This document shows, one piece after another, positions 43,551-51,643 of a DNA stretch of 64,000 nucleotides (the first letter of the stretch is position 1; every line of letters starts with the position of its first letter). A model generated the notes under the pieces. The model had not been told where the DNA came from, did not search any database, and saw only the letters and a list, made by a program, of their open reading frames with translations. Source of the DNA: an uncultured Pseudoruegeria sp. (GTDB lineage: Bacteria; Pseudomonadota; Alphaproteobacteria; Rhodobacterales; Rhodobacteraceae); contig CANMJD010000002.1 in assembly GCA_947498155.1 (NCBI GenBank), positions 669,829-733,828 of the forward strand. The letters are read 5' to 3'. Made by a program: the position numbers and the translations under genes.

Positions 43551-44904
43551 ACCGACACCCCAAGAGATCAGCCACCGGCGCGTTCTGCATATCGCTTTGC
43601 CGATCGTGCTGTCTAATGCCACGGTTCCCATTCTGGGGGCGGTTGATACGGCGGTGGTCGGGCAATTGGGATCGGCGGTGCCCATCGGAGCCGTGGGCAT
43701 CGGCGCGATAATCTTGACGGCGATCTACTGGGTTTTCGGATTTTTGCGCATGGGTACTGTGGGGCTTGCCTCGCAGGCGTTGGGGGCCAATAACCACCCC
43801 GAATATGTGGCGCTGCTGTCGCGTTCCTTGCTCATCGGGGCGAGCGCAGGGCTTGGCATAATCCTGTTGCAGGTGCCGCTGTTCTGGGGGGCTTTTCAAG
43901 TAGCTCCGGCCTCTGCGGAGGTCGAGACCATGGCCCGCAGCTATATGGGCATTCGTATCTGGTCGGCACCGGCGGCCATTGCCCTTTACGGGATCACCGG
44001 CTGGCTGATAGCGGCAGAGCGTACCCGCGCGGTGCTGGGGCTGCAACTCTGGATGAATGGCACCAATATTGTGCTGGATCTGATTTTTGTGCTTGGATGG
44101 GGCTGGGGCGTGGAGGGCGTGGCGATTGCCACCTTCATTGCCGAATGGAGCGGCTTGTTGCTTGGCCTGTGGTTTTGCCGTGCGGCTTTTGCTACCCCGG
44201 CGTGGCGGGATCGGGCACGGGTTTTTGATCCGGCGAAGCTGCGCAATATGATGGTGGTCAACGGGGACATCCTGATCCGCTCGGTTTTGCTGCAGGCGAT
44301 CTTTGTGTCGTTTCTGTTCTTGGGGTCGGATTTTGGCGACGTGCCTTTGGCGGCGAACCAGATTTTGTTGCAGTTCCTGAACATCACGGCCTATGCACTG
44401 GACGGGTTTGCGGCGGCGGCGGAAACCTTGGTCGGGCAGGCGATGGGCGCGGGATCGGTGCAGCGGCTGCGGCGCGCTGCGTGGCGGACAAGCCAATGGG
44501 GGCTAGGCTGTGTGAGCGTTTTGGCCGTGGTGTTCTATTTCTTCGGGGCGCAGATCATCGACATAATGACAACCGCAGAGCCGGTGCGGATCGCGGCCAA
44601 GGACTATTTAATCTATATGGTCTGGGCCCCGATCCTTGGCGTGGCCAGCTGGATGCTTGATGGTATTTTCATTGGCGCCACGCGGTCGCGGGACATGCGC
44701 AATATGATGATCGTTAGTACGGTGGTCTATTTTGCCGCTGTCGCAATGCTTGTGCCGCAATACGGAAACCACGGCCTTTGGATGGCCTTGCTGATTTCCT
44801 TTGTGGCCCGTGGGGTGACCCTTGGAATGCGCTATCCGGCATTGGAGGCGGCAGCAAATCGGCCCCCCCTTTCGGGGGCACCGGCCTCCGGCGGGGATAT
44901 TTAG
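43537..44904 (+). CDS. MATE family multidrug/Na+ antiporter (DinF-like)
   Basis: A protein of 455 residues with twelve membrane segments, resembling DinF-type MATE pumps. VLHIALPIVLSNATVPILGA, DTAVVGQLGSAVPIGAVGIG and GFLRMGTVGLASQALGANN form the first repeat; YALDGFAAAAETLVGQAMGA is the matching second. It exports cationic compounds against Na+ or H+. Its last six residues and its stop (ASGGDI, TAG) are encoded by a copy of the dispersed repeat, so the original end has been replaced or extended. The start is 43537 or 43540. It is cotranscribed with the thioesterases. Confidence 0.92.
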   Translation: MMTAEPTPQEISHRRVLHIALPIVLSNATVPILGAVDTAVVGQLGSAVPIGAVGIGAIILTAIYWVFGFLRMGTVGLASQALGANNHPEYVALLSRSLLIGASAGLGIILLQVPLFWGAFQVAPASAEVETMARSYMGIRIWSAPAAIALYGITGWLIAAERTRAVLGLQLWMNGTNIVLDLIFVLGWGWGVEGVAIATFIAEWSGLLLGLWFCRAAFATPAWRDRARVFDPAKLRNMMVVNGDILIRSVLLQAIFVSFLFLGSDFGDVPLAANQILLQFLNITAYALDGFAAAAETLVGQAMGAGSVQRLRRAAWRTSQWGLGCVSVLAVVFYFFGAQIIDIMTTAEPVRIAAKDYLIYMVWAPILGVASWMLDGIFIGATRSRDMRNMMIVSTVVYFAAVAMLVPQYGNHGLWMALLISFVARGVTLGMRYPALEAAANRPPLSGAPASGGDI

Positions 44905-44915
44905 AAGAACAAAGT
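44862..44915 (+). repeat. Dispersed gene-end repeat, copy at the MATE/arsC junction
   Basis: A GC stem (GCCCCC 44862-44867 with GGGGGC 44874-44879), then CACCG, CCTCCGGCGGGGATATTT and AGAAGAACAAAGT. It overlaps the MATE 3' end and touches the stop codon of the minus-strand ArsC-like gene. Confidence 0.9.
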
Positions 44916-45268
44916 TATCCCTTGAAAAGGGCCAGAACCTGTTCGGGCGGGCGACCGATGGCGGCTTGGCCGTTATGGGTCACAATCGGGCGTTCCAGCA
45001 GCGCCGGATGGCTGAGAAGGGCGGCCTTTAGCGTGGCGTCATCGCTGTCTTTGCTTAAGCCGAGGTCTTTGAACTGGCTGTCCTTGGGGCGCATCATTTG
45101 GATCAGAGGCAGGCCAAGCTGACGCTGTAATGCGGTCAGCTCTGCCTCGGTAGCGGGGTCTTTAAGATAGAGCCGTTGTGTCGGGGTGATCCCGTTGTCC
45201 TGCAGAAGCGCAAGGGTCTGCCGGGATTTGCTGCAGCGCGGGTTATGCCAGATGGTTGTCACAGCCAC
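44915..45268 (-). CDS. ArsC-family protein (arsenate reductase, glutaredoxin type)
   Basis: A protein of 117 residues. The active site is [16 protein letters not shown] with Cys12, and the Arg ligands are in MMRPKDS and LERPIV, so the full glutaredoxin-dependent arsenate reductase set (Cys, Arg, Arg) is present. There is no arsenic operon around it, and YfgD-like housekeeping proteins share this sequence, so arsenate may not be the natural substrate. It overlaps pyrD by 10 bases and is the last gene of the DUF952-pyrD-arsC unit. Confidence 0.88.
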   Translation of the reverse strand: MAVTTIWHNPRCSKSRQTLALLQDNGITPTQRLYLKDPATEAELTALQRQLGLPLIQMMRPKDSQFKDLGLSKDSDDATLKAALLSHPALLERPIVTHNGQAAIGRPPEQVLALFKG

Positions 45269-46317
45269 GCCTCCCGTCCGCTGCCGACCGCATCGGCGAC
45301 AGTGGCAAAACCGTCCTGTTCCAAAAGCCGGTCCAGCTCTTGGGCGATCTCTGCGGCAAGGCTCAAGCCGCCATAGACCAGCGCGGAATAGATTTGCACC
45401 GCCGAGGCACCGGCGCGAATTTTAGCATAGGCTTGCGCGCCCGTGGCAATGCCGCCCACGCCGATCAGAGGAATCTCTCCTTGGGTGATATCGGAGAGCT
45501 GTGCCAGAACGCGGGTTGATTTTTCAAACAGCGGCACACCGGACAGCCCACCTGCCTCGTTTTTGTGCGGGCTGGAAAGGCCATCCCGCGACAGGGTTGT
45601 ATTGGTGGCAATGATGGCGTCGATTTTGGCACCTTTGGCCACTTCGGCAACATCCCGAATTTCGGCACCGGTCAGATCGGGCGCGATTTTCAACAACACA
45701 GGGATCGGCTGGGTAAGGCTGTCGCGGGTTGCCATGATCCCCGCCAGAAGGCTGGCCAGCGCCTCTTTGCCCTGCAGATCGCGCAGTTTTTCTGTATTCG
45801 GTGAGGAGACGTTGACCGTGGCGAAATCCAGATGCGGGGCACAATGCGACAGCACCTTGGCAAAATCCTCCGCGCGGTCGCTGCTGTCCTTATTGGCCCC
45901 GAGGTTCAGCCCCAGAACCATGTCAGTTGGTCGCGTGGCGAGACGTTGGCCGATAGCCTCCATGCCCTCGTTGTTAAAACCGAAGCGGTTAATCACGGCG
46001 CGATCTTCGGTCAGGCGAAACAGGCGCGGTTTCGGATTGCCGGGTTGCGCGCGCGGGGTGGCCGCACCGACCTCAACAAAGCCGAAACCTGCCCGCGACA
46101 GCGGCGCGATCACTTCGGCGTTTTTGTCATAACCAGCGGCAAGACCGACCGGATTTGGCAGGTCAAGCCCGGCAATTTTGGTCGCCAGTCGCGCAGAAGT
46201 CACCGGACCGGCCAGCGGCACAAGCCCGTTTTGCAGCGCCTTGATCGATAAGCCATGGGCCTGTTCGGGATCAAATCGGTGCAGTGCTTTCAAGCCCAGT
46301 TTTTCGATCAGTTTCAT
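45259..46317 (-). CDS. pyrD: Dihydroorotate dehydrogenase (quinone), class 2
   Basis: A protein of 352 residues, with the N-terminal helical extension that attaches class 2 enzymes to the membrane ([20 protein letters not shown]). It oxidises dihydroorotate to orotate with FMN and passes electrons to quinone. [52 protein letters not shown] (catalytic Ser) and [20 protein letters not shown] (FMN phosphate) are all recognisable. It overlaps both neighbours. Confidence 0.96.
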   Translation of the reverse strand: MKLIEKLGLKALHRFDPEQAHGLSIKALQNGLVPLAGPVTSARLATKIAGLDLPNPVGLAAGYDKNAEVIAPLSRAGFGFVEVGAATPRAQPGNPKPRLFRLTEDRAVINRFGFNNEGMEAIGQRLATRPTDMVLGLNLGANKDSSDRAEDFAKVLSHCAPHLDFATVNVSSPNTEKLRDLQGKEALASLLAGIMATRDSLTQPIPVLLKIAPDLTGAEIRDVAEVAKGAKIDAIIATNTTLSRDGLSSPHKNEAGGLSGVPLFEKSTRVLAQLSDITQGEIPLIGVGGIATGAQAYAKIRAGASAVQIYSALVYGGLSLAAEIAQELDRLLEQDGFATVADAVGSGREAWL

Positions 46318-46652
46318 TGCATTTCCTCCGGAAAAACATGGGCGTCATCGCGCAGGGGCAGCGGGCGATGCCACAAGATATCCCCAAGGCTAAGGTCTCG
46401 GTACAGATGCGGAAACAGCGCCCCCCCGCGTGAGACCTCCCATTTCAGCTCTGCTCCCAAGGTCTCTGCCTCAAGAGCCAACAGCTGTAACCCGTCTTCG
46501 CGGGTGAAATGCTTGGCCGCGGTTTCGGCTGCCTGAGAGGCAGTGGAAAAATGGATGAAACCATCCTCGACGTCGATCGGCGCGCCGCGGGATGTTCCCT
46601 TGGCTTGCAGATCCGCCCATTCAGGGGCGCGGAATATCTTGTAAACGAGCAT
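46314..46652 (-). CDS. DUF952 family protein
   Basis: A protein of 112 residues: [60 protein letters not shown] and [20 protein letters not shown]. These are the DUF952 signature blocks, related to the ART/PARP-like fold by its HFST region. Its biochemical role is unknown. It overlaps pyrD by 4 bases and heads that unit, sharing a 164-base divergent region with the nucleotidase gene. Confidence 0.88.
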   Translation of the reverse strand: MLVYKIFRAPEWADLQAKGTSRGAPIDVEDGFIHFSTASQAAETAAKHFTREDGLQLLALEAETLGAELKWEVSRGGALFPHLYRDLSLGDILWHRPLPLRDDAHVFPEEMQ

Positions 46653-46739
46653 GGCTTTCCTTGCCCTGAGACAGGCCGATGGTCAAGCGACTTGCGGCCT
46701 GCCTGCGCCATGGGCGAAAAACAGAACGCTGGGTCAACT

Positions 46740-46757
46740 CTGTCACATATCTTTGAC
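46740..46757 (+). promoter_or_regulatory. Candidate Pho box upstream of the 5'-nucleotidase gene
   Basis: CTGTCAC-ATAT-CTTTGAC matches the PhoB box layout of two 7-base CTGTCAY units separated by 4 bases (7/7 and 5/7). A further CTGTCTG starts at 46761. The site ends 59 bases before the ATG, where a PhoB-activated promoter would place it. Confidence 0.6.
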
Positions 46758-46816
46758 TCTCTGTCTGCAAGACGCCAGTCTGTTTGCATAAACAAAAATG
46801 ACAGGGAGTCTTAAAT

Positions 46817-48397
46817 ATGCTGTCTCGTATAATGCTGAATTCTGCAGCTGCGCTGGCCCTTAGCTCGGGTGTTGCTGCAGCTGACTATTCATTAACCATT
46901 CTGCATACCAATGATTTTCATGCTCGGTTTGAGCCGATTTCAAAATATGATTCAGGTTGTTCGGCAGAAGATAACGCCGAGGGTAAATGTTTTGGCGGGT
47001 CCGCGCGACTGGTCACAGCCGTAGAAGCCGCCCGTGCGCGGTCCAATAACTCTATTCTTGTGGATGGCGGGGACCAGTTTCAGGGGTCGCTGTTCTATAC
47101 CTATTACAAGGGTAAAGTTGCCGCCGAGATGATGAACAAACTCGGCTACACGGCGATGACCGTGGGCAACCACGAGTTTGACGATGGCCCTGAGGTGCTG
47201 CGCGGGTTCATGGATTCGGTTGATTTTCCGATTCTGATGTCCAACGCCGATGTATCGGCAGAGCCTTTGCTGGCGGATGTTCTGAAAAAATCCACCGTGA
47301 TCGAACAAAATGGCGAAAAGATCGGCCTGATCGGTCTGACGCCGGAAGATACGATTGATCTGGCCAGCCCGGGCAAGAATATCACCTTTTCTGATCCGGT
47401 TGCGGCTGTGCAGGGCGAAGTCGACAAGCTCACCGAAATGGGGGTCAACAAGATCATCGTACTCAGCCACTCCGGCTATGGTCTGGATCAGAAGGTTGCC
47501 GCCGAAACCACCGGTGTCGATGTGATCGTTGGCGGGCATTCGAACACGCTGTTGTCCAACACCAGTGATCGCGCGGCTGGCCCTTACCCGACAATGGTCG
47601 GCAGTACCGCGATTGTTCAGGCCTATGCCTATGGTAAATTCCTTGGTGAATTGAATGTGACGTTCAATGACGCCGGTGAAATTGTCGAAGCCGTGGGTGA
47701 GCCGTTGGTCATGGATGGCGAGGTGGTCGAGGATGAAACCACCAAGGCGCGCATTGCCGAACTAGGCGCGCCGCTGGATGAGATTCGCAATAAGGTCGTC
47801 GCCGAAGCAGGCGAGCCCATCGAAGGCAATCGTGACGTCTGCCGCGTGCAGGAATGTGCCATGGGTAATCTTGTGGCCGACGCGATGCTGGAGCGGGTCA
47901 AGGATCAGGGCATCAGCATTGCGATTGCCAACTCCGGTGGTTTGCGCGCCAGCATTGATGCCGGTGAAATCACTATGGGTGAGGTGCTGACAGTGCTGCC
48001 GTTCCAGAACACGCTCTCGACCTTTGAGATCAAAGGCGCCGGTGTGATTGCCGCCCTTGAGAATGGCGTTAGCCAGGTCGAAGAGGTCAAGGGCCGGTTC
48101 CCACAGGTTGCAGGGCTAAAGTTCACTTGGGATGCGTCCGTGGCACCGAATGAGGGCCGCATTATTGACGTGATGGTTGAAACCGACGACGGTTTTGCCC
48201 CGATCGATCCCGAAGCGACCTATGGCGTGGTGACCAATAACTATGTCCGCAATGGCGGCGACGGGTATAAGATGTTCGAAAGTGAAGGTATGAACGCCTA
48301 TGACTTCGGGCCTGATCTGGCCGATGTGACGGCAGAATATCTGGCGGGCAAAGGCCCCTATGCGCCCTACACTGATGGCCGTATTATGAAGAAATAA
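46817..48397 (+). CDS. Periplasmic 5'-nucleotidase / bifunctional metallophosphatase (UshA-like)
   Basis: A protein of 526 residues with a signal peptide (1-22, GVAAA). The N-terminal metallophosphatase domain has ILHTNDFHARFEP, VDGGDQFQGSLF, TVGNHEFDDG, VLSHSGYGLDQ and VGGHSNTLL, giving the two-metal Asp/His/Asn set. The C-terminal nucleotide-binding domain has NSGGLRASIDAGEIT and TNNYVRNGGDGY. It releases phosphate and nucleosides from periplasmic nucleotides. A Pho box upstream suggests induction by phosphate starvation. A strong terminator follows. Confidence 0.93.
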   Translation: MLSRIMLNSAAALALSSGVAAADYSLTILHTNDFHARFEPISKYDSGCSAEDNAEGKCFGGSARLVTAVEAARARSNNSILVDGGDQFQGSLFYTYYKGKVAAEMMNKLGYTAMTVGNHEFDDGPEVLRGFMDSVDFPILMSNADVSAEPLLADVLKKSTVIEQNGEKIGLIGLTPEDTIDLASPGKNITFSDPVAAVQGEVDKLTEMGVNKIIVLSHSGYGLDQKVAAETTGVDVIVGGHSNTLLSNTSDRAAGPYPTMVGSTAIVQAYAYGKFLGELNVTFNDAGEIVEAVGEPLVMDGEVVEDETTKARIAELGAPLDEIRNKVVAEAGEPIEGNRDVCRVQECAMGNLVADAMLERVKDQGISIAIANSGGLRASIDAGEITMGEVLTVLPFQNTLSTFEIKGAGVIAALENGVSQVEEVKGRFPQVAGLKFTWDASVAPNEGRIIDVMVETDDGFAPIDPEATYGVVTNNYVRNGGDGYKMFESEGMNAYDFGPDLADVTAEYLAGKGPYAPYTDGRIMKK

Positions 48398-48420
48398 CGG
48401 ATCAACAGATCGGTTTTAGG

Positions 48421-48450
48421 AAAGGCGCGGCTTTGGGGTCGCGCCTTTTT
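48421..48450 (+). terminator. Rho-independent terminator of the nucleotidase gene
   Basis: AAAGGCGCG (48421-48429) pairs with CGCGCCTTT (48440-48448) around a 10-base loop, and the right arm runs into a T6 tail. It lies 24 bases after the stop. Confidence 0.9.
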
Positions 48451-48501
48451 TATGTCTGCCAGCCCTTTGCGAAAATGCGCTGCTGGGCCTATATTGGTCC
48501 T

Positions 48502-49164
48502 ATGTGTGGACGTTCCGTATTAACGACTCCAATTGATGCGATGGCGCAGCTTTTTGATGCGGCGCCAGCCAATGCGATGCCAGAGGTGCCGAACTACAAT
48601 GTTTGCCCGACCACGGATGTTCCGGTGGTTCTGGGCAAGCAAGAATCGCGGCGACAGATGGTAGCCATGCGCTGGGGGTTTATCCCCAAATGGTACAAAG
48701 CGCCCAATGACGGACCCCTTCTGATCAATGCACGGGCCGAAACCATCGCTGAAAAACCGGCCTTTCGAACGGCTTGTCGCGAACGTCGTTGCTTGCTGCC
48801 GGTTGATGGTTTTTACGAATGGACCAAAGGGCCGGACGGGGCGCGATTACCCTATTATTTCTCCCGCAAAGACGGCGCGCCCTTGGTATTTGCCGGTATC
48901 TGGCAGCCTTGGGGACCAGAGGCCATGCGCAGTTGCGCAATGGTTACGGTTGCGGCCAATGAAACCATGGCGGCGGTACATCACCGGATGCCGGTTATTC
49001 TGGAGCCGGAAGACTGGCCGCTGTGGCTGGGAGAGGCCGGAAAAGGCGCAGCACGGCTGATGAAACCGGCTGCTGAAACCGTGTTGAAATGCCACCGCGT
49101 TGATCCGGCGGTTAATTCCAATCGCGCCAAGGGGCCCCTGTTGATTGCGCCGATTGCGGCTTGA
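48502..49164 (+). CDS. SOS response-associated peptidase (SRAP/YedK, abasic-site crosslinker)
   Basis: A protein of 220 residues. SRAP proteins crosslink through Cys2 to abasic sites in single-stranded DNA; the protein here starts MCGR, which fixes the start at 48502, as the initiator Met must be removed to expose the Cys. Other family marks are MRWGFIPKWY, LINARAETIAEKPAFR, RRCLLPVDGFYEW and VHHRMPVIL with the catalytic His. No LexA box was found immediately upstream. It stands alone between the nucleotidase terminator and the CoA-transferase gene. Confidence 0.94.
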   Translation: MCGRSVLTTPIDAMAQLFDAAPANAMPEVPNYNVCPTTDVPVVLGKQESRRQMVAMRWGFIPKWYKAPNDGPLLINARAETIAEKPAFRTACRERRCLLPVDGFYEWTKGPDGARLPYYFSRKDGAPLVFAGIWQPWGPEAMRSCAMVTVAANETMAAVHHRMPVILEPEDWPLWLGEAGKGAARLMKPAAETVLKCHRVDPAVNSNRAKGPLLIAPIAA

Positions 49165-49219
49165 TTGCACGATAGGCGGGCGGCATGCTGCTTGCATCTG
49201 ATGCAAAGGGCGGGCCGTC

Positions 49220-51148
49220 ATGAAAGATAAAATCGTTTCCCCCGAGGCCGCCGCGGCCCTGATCCGCGATGGCGACACCATCACCACCTCTGGTTTTGTG
49301 GGGATCGGCGTACCGGATCAATTACTTAAGGCTGTTGCGGATCGTTTTGCCACCAGCCAGCACCCCGCCGGCTTGACGCTGTTCTTCGCCGCTGGGCAGG
49401 GGGATGGTCAGGATCGTGGGCTGAACCGGCTGGCCGCAGAGGGGCTGCTGTCGCGTGTGGTGGGCGGGCATTGGGGCTTGATCCCGCAAATTGCCCGGCT
49501 TGCGCTGCAGGGGCAGATCGAAGCTTATAACCTGCCGCAAGGGGTGATCAGCCAGCTGTATCGCGATATTGCCGCCGGCAAGCCGGGCACGCTTAGTCAT
49601 GTCGGGTTGGGGACTTTTGTTGATCCGCGTCTGGAAGGTGGAAAGATCAATGATGTGACCGTCGACGACCTTGTGGATGTGCTGACGATAGCAGGGCAAG
49701 AGCAGCTGTTTTACCACGGTTTTCCGATCCATGTGGCCCTGTTGCGCGGCACGACGGCCGATCCTTTTGGCAATATTTCGATGGAGCGTGAAGCCTTGAT
49801 CATCGACAATCTATCGCAGGCCATGGCGGTCAAGAATTCCGGTGGCGTGGTGATAGTTCAGGTGGAACGGATTGCTGCGCGCGGGGCCCTGAGCCCGCGA
49901 GATGTGGTTATCCCGGGGGCTTTGGTGGATGCGGTTGTGGTGGCAGAGCCGCGGTTTCACATGCAGACCTATGCGACCGCCTATTCGCATCTTTTTGCCG
50001 GACAGTTTCGAGCCCCAGAAGGGGTTTCTGCACCGATGCCGCTGGATGCTCGCAAAATCATTGCCCGCCGCGCGGCGTTTGAATTGCCGGTCAACGGGGT
50101 GGTCAACCTTGGGATCGGCATGCCCGAAGGCGTGGCTGCGGTGGCGGGCGAAGAGGGGCTGTTGTCCCATGTCACCTTGACCGCCGAGCCGGGGGTGGTT
50201 GGTGGTCAACCGGCCTCGGGGTTGGATTTTGGTGCTGCCGTCAACACCGATGCGATTATTTCGCAGGCCCAGCAGTTTGATTTCTACGATGGGGGTGGTC
50301 TTGATCTTGCGGTGCTGGGAATGGCCGAAGTGGATCGCAACGGCCATGTGAATGTATCGCGCTTTGGGACACGGCTGGCGGGGGCGGGCGGTTTTATCAA
50401 TATCTCGCAGAATGCCCGTCGTCTGGTCTTTGCCGGAACCTTTAGCGCTGGAGGCTTGGGGCTGGCGGTGCAGGAGGGGGCTTTGCGGATAGAGCAGGAA
50501 GGCCGCGCCCGGAAGTTTTTGCGGGATGTGCAGCAGGTGACTTTTTCGGGCAGCGGGGCGCGGGCCCAGAAGCAAAAGGTGTTGTATGTCACGGAACGCT
50601 GTGTGTTTGAGCTGCGCGCTGAGGGGATCGTCTTAACCGAAGTCGCGCCGGGGATCGATATTGCGCGGGATATTCTGGCGCATATGGATTTTGCGCCGAT
50701 CATAGGTGAAATCATCGAGATGGATGCCCGTATCTTTGCGGATGGGCCGATGGATCTGGCGCGGGACCTGTTGCATCTTGATCTTGCCGACCGGATCGCG
50801 CTGGGCGATGACTCCCGGCATTTGTTCATCAATTTCGAAAAAATGCGCATTCGGAGTGTGGCAGAAATCGCGCAGATCAAAGCGCGGGTAGTGGCCGTGT
50901 GCGCGCCCTTGCCCGCACGGGTGGATGTGATTGCGAATTACGACGGGGCGCAGATAGACGAAGAGGTGGAACGCGCCTTTACCGAGATGGTCAACGGGCT
51001 AGAGGACCGGTTTTACAAGACCGTCACCCGATATTCAAATTCGGCCTTTATGCGGATGAAACTGGGGCAGAGTTTTCAGCGGGACGCCGCGCCGCATATT
51101 TTTGAAAGTGCCGCAGATGCCAAGGCATTTCTGGGTCGCGGGTCTTAG
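49220..51148 (+). CDS. Acyl-CoA:acetate/3-ketoacid CoA-transferase (fused alpha-beta)
   Basis: A protein of 642 residues with both CoA-transferase domains in one chain, as in propionate CoA-transferases. The first domain has [19 protein letters not shown]; the second has [19 protein letters not shown] followed by the catalytic Glu323 in [14 protein letters not shown]. The C-terminus (~520-640) extends beyond typical enzymes with [20 protein letters not shown]. It transfers CoA between carboxylic acids; the natural acids are unknown. A GC hairpin and repeat copy lie directly after the stop. Confidence 0.9.
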   Translation: MKDKIVSPEAAAALIRDGDTITTSGFVGIGVPDQLLKAVADRFATSQHPAGLTLFFAAGQGDGQDRGLNRLAAEGLLSRVVGGHWGLIPQIARLALQGQIEAYNLPQGVISQLYRDIAAGKPGTLSHVGLGTFVDPRLEGGKINDVTVDDLVDVLTIAGQEQLFYHGFPIHVALLRGTTADPFGNISMEREALIIDNLSQAMAVKNSGGVVIVQVERIAARGALSPRDVVIPGALVDAVVVAEPRFHMQTYATAYSHLFAGQFRAPEGVSAPMPLDARKIIARRAAFELPVNGVVNLGIGMPEGVAAVAGEEGLLSHVTLTAEPGVVGGQPASGLDFGAAVNTDAIISQAQQFDFYDGGGLDLAVLGMAEVDRNGHVNVSRFGTRLAGAGGFINISQNARRLVFAGTFSAGGLGLAVQEGALRIEQEGRARKFLRDVQQVTFSGSGARAQKQKVLYVTERCVFELRAEGIVLTEVAPGIDIARDILAHMDFAPIIGEIIEMDARIFADGPMDLARDLLHLDLADRIALGDDSRHLFINFEKMRIRSVAEIAQIKARVVAVCAPLPARVDVIANYDGAQIDEEVERAFTEMVNGLEDRFYKTVTRYSNSAFMRMKLGQSFQRDAAPHIFESAADAKAFLGRGS

Positions 51149-51151
51149 AAA

Positions 51152-51200
51152 GCGGGGGCTGCCTGCCCCCGCACCCCCGGGGATATTTGGGGAACAAAGT
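51152..51200 (+). repeat. Dispersed gene-end repeat with terminator-like hairpin
   Basis: GCGGGGGC (51152-51159) pairs with GCCCCCGC (51165-51172), 3 bases after the CoA-transferase stop. Then come ACCCCCGGGGATATTT and GGGGAACAAAGT. It is the CCCCCGGGG subtype of the repeat family and abuts the stop of the convergent DCC-protein gene. Confidence 0.85.
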
Positions 51201-51201
51201 T

Positions 51202-51579
51202 TTATGAGTTTTGCGCGGCGGCTTGGCGTTTGAGGTGGCGGCGATAGATCACGGGGGCGAGGATTTTATCGTAGCCCCAGCAAGAGATTTGGAAGATCAC
51301 CGGCAGCGCGATGAGCCTGCCCAGCCAGCGATAGCGGGGCATGTCAGCCCAGAGCAGCAAAAACGCAGGGATGCCTGCGGTGACCTTGCCGTCTTTTAGC
51401 ACATGCAGCCGCTGGGCGGCTTGGTCTTTGGTGACGCCAAAACCGGAGAATTCATCTGTGTTGAGGTCTTTGAAGGTGAGCGGCAGGGCTTCTTTGCGGG
51501 CGTAATCTGCATAATGCGAGATTTCGAAATTACAGACCGGACAGTCGGCATTGTACAGGATTTCGGTTTTTTCAGACAT
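51202..51579 (-). CDS. DCC-family thiol-disulfide oxidoreductase-like protein (DUF393)
   Basis: A protein of 125 residues. It begins with the family motif around ILYNADCPVCNFEISHYA, containing D-C-x-x-C (Cys about 14 and 17), followed by LPLTFKDLNTDEFSGFGVT and RLHVLKDGKVTAGIPAFLLL. A hydrophobic stretch at ~85-105 could associate with the membrane. The fold is thioredoxin-like; a redox role is expected but unproven. It precedes the dnaE2 gene on the opposite end of its strand, with 64 bases between dnaE2's stop and the upstream edge of this gene. Confidence 0.88.
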   Translation of the reverse strand: MSEKTEILYNADCPVCNFEISHYADYARKEALPLTFKDLNTDEFSGFGVTKDQAAQRLHVLKDGKVTAGIPAFLLLWADMPRYRWLGRLIALPVIFQISCWGYDKILAPVIYRRHLKRQAAAQNS

Positions 51580-51643
51580 GGCGCGCGGCTCCTTGTAAGA
51601 GTGAGATAATGCGTGCTTTTCCGGTTTCCAGAGCTGTGGGAAT

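Noticed and set aside
44915..45268. Arsenic-resistance operon
   Set aside because: The ArsC-like gene is coupled to pyrD, and no arsR, arsB or acr3 gene is near, so a housekeeping YfgD-like protein is as likely.
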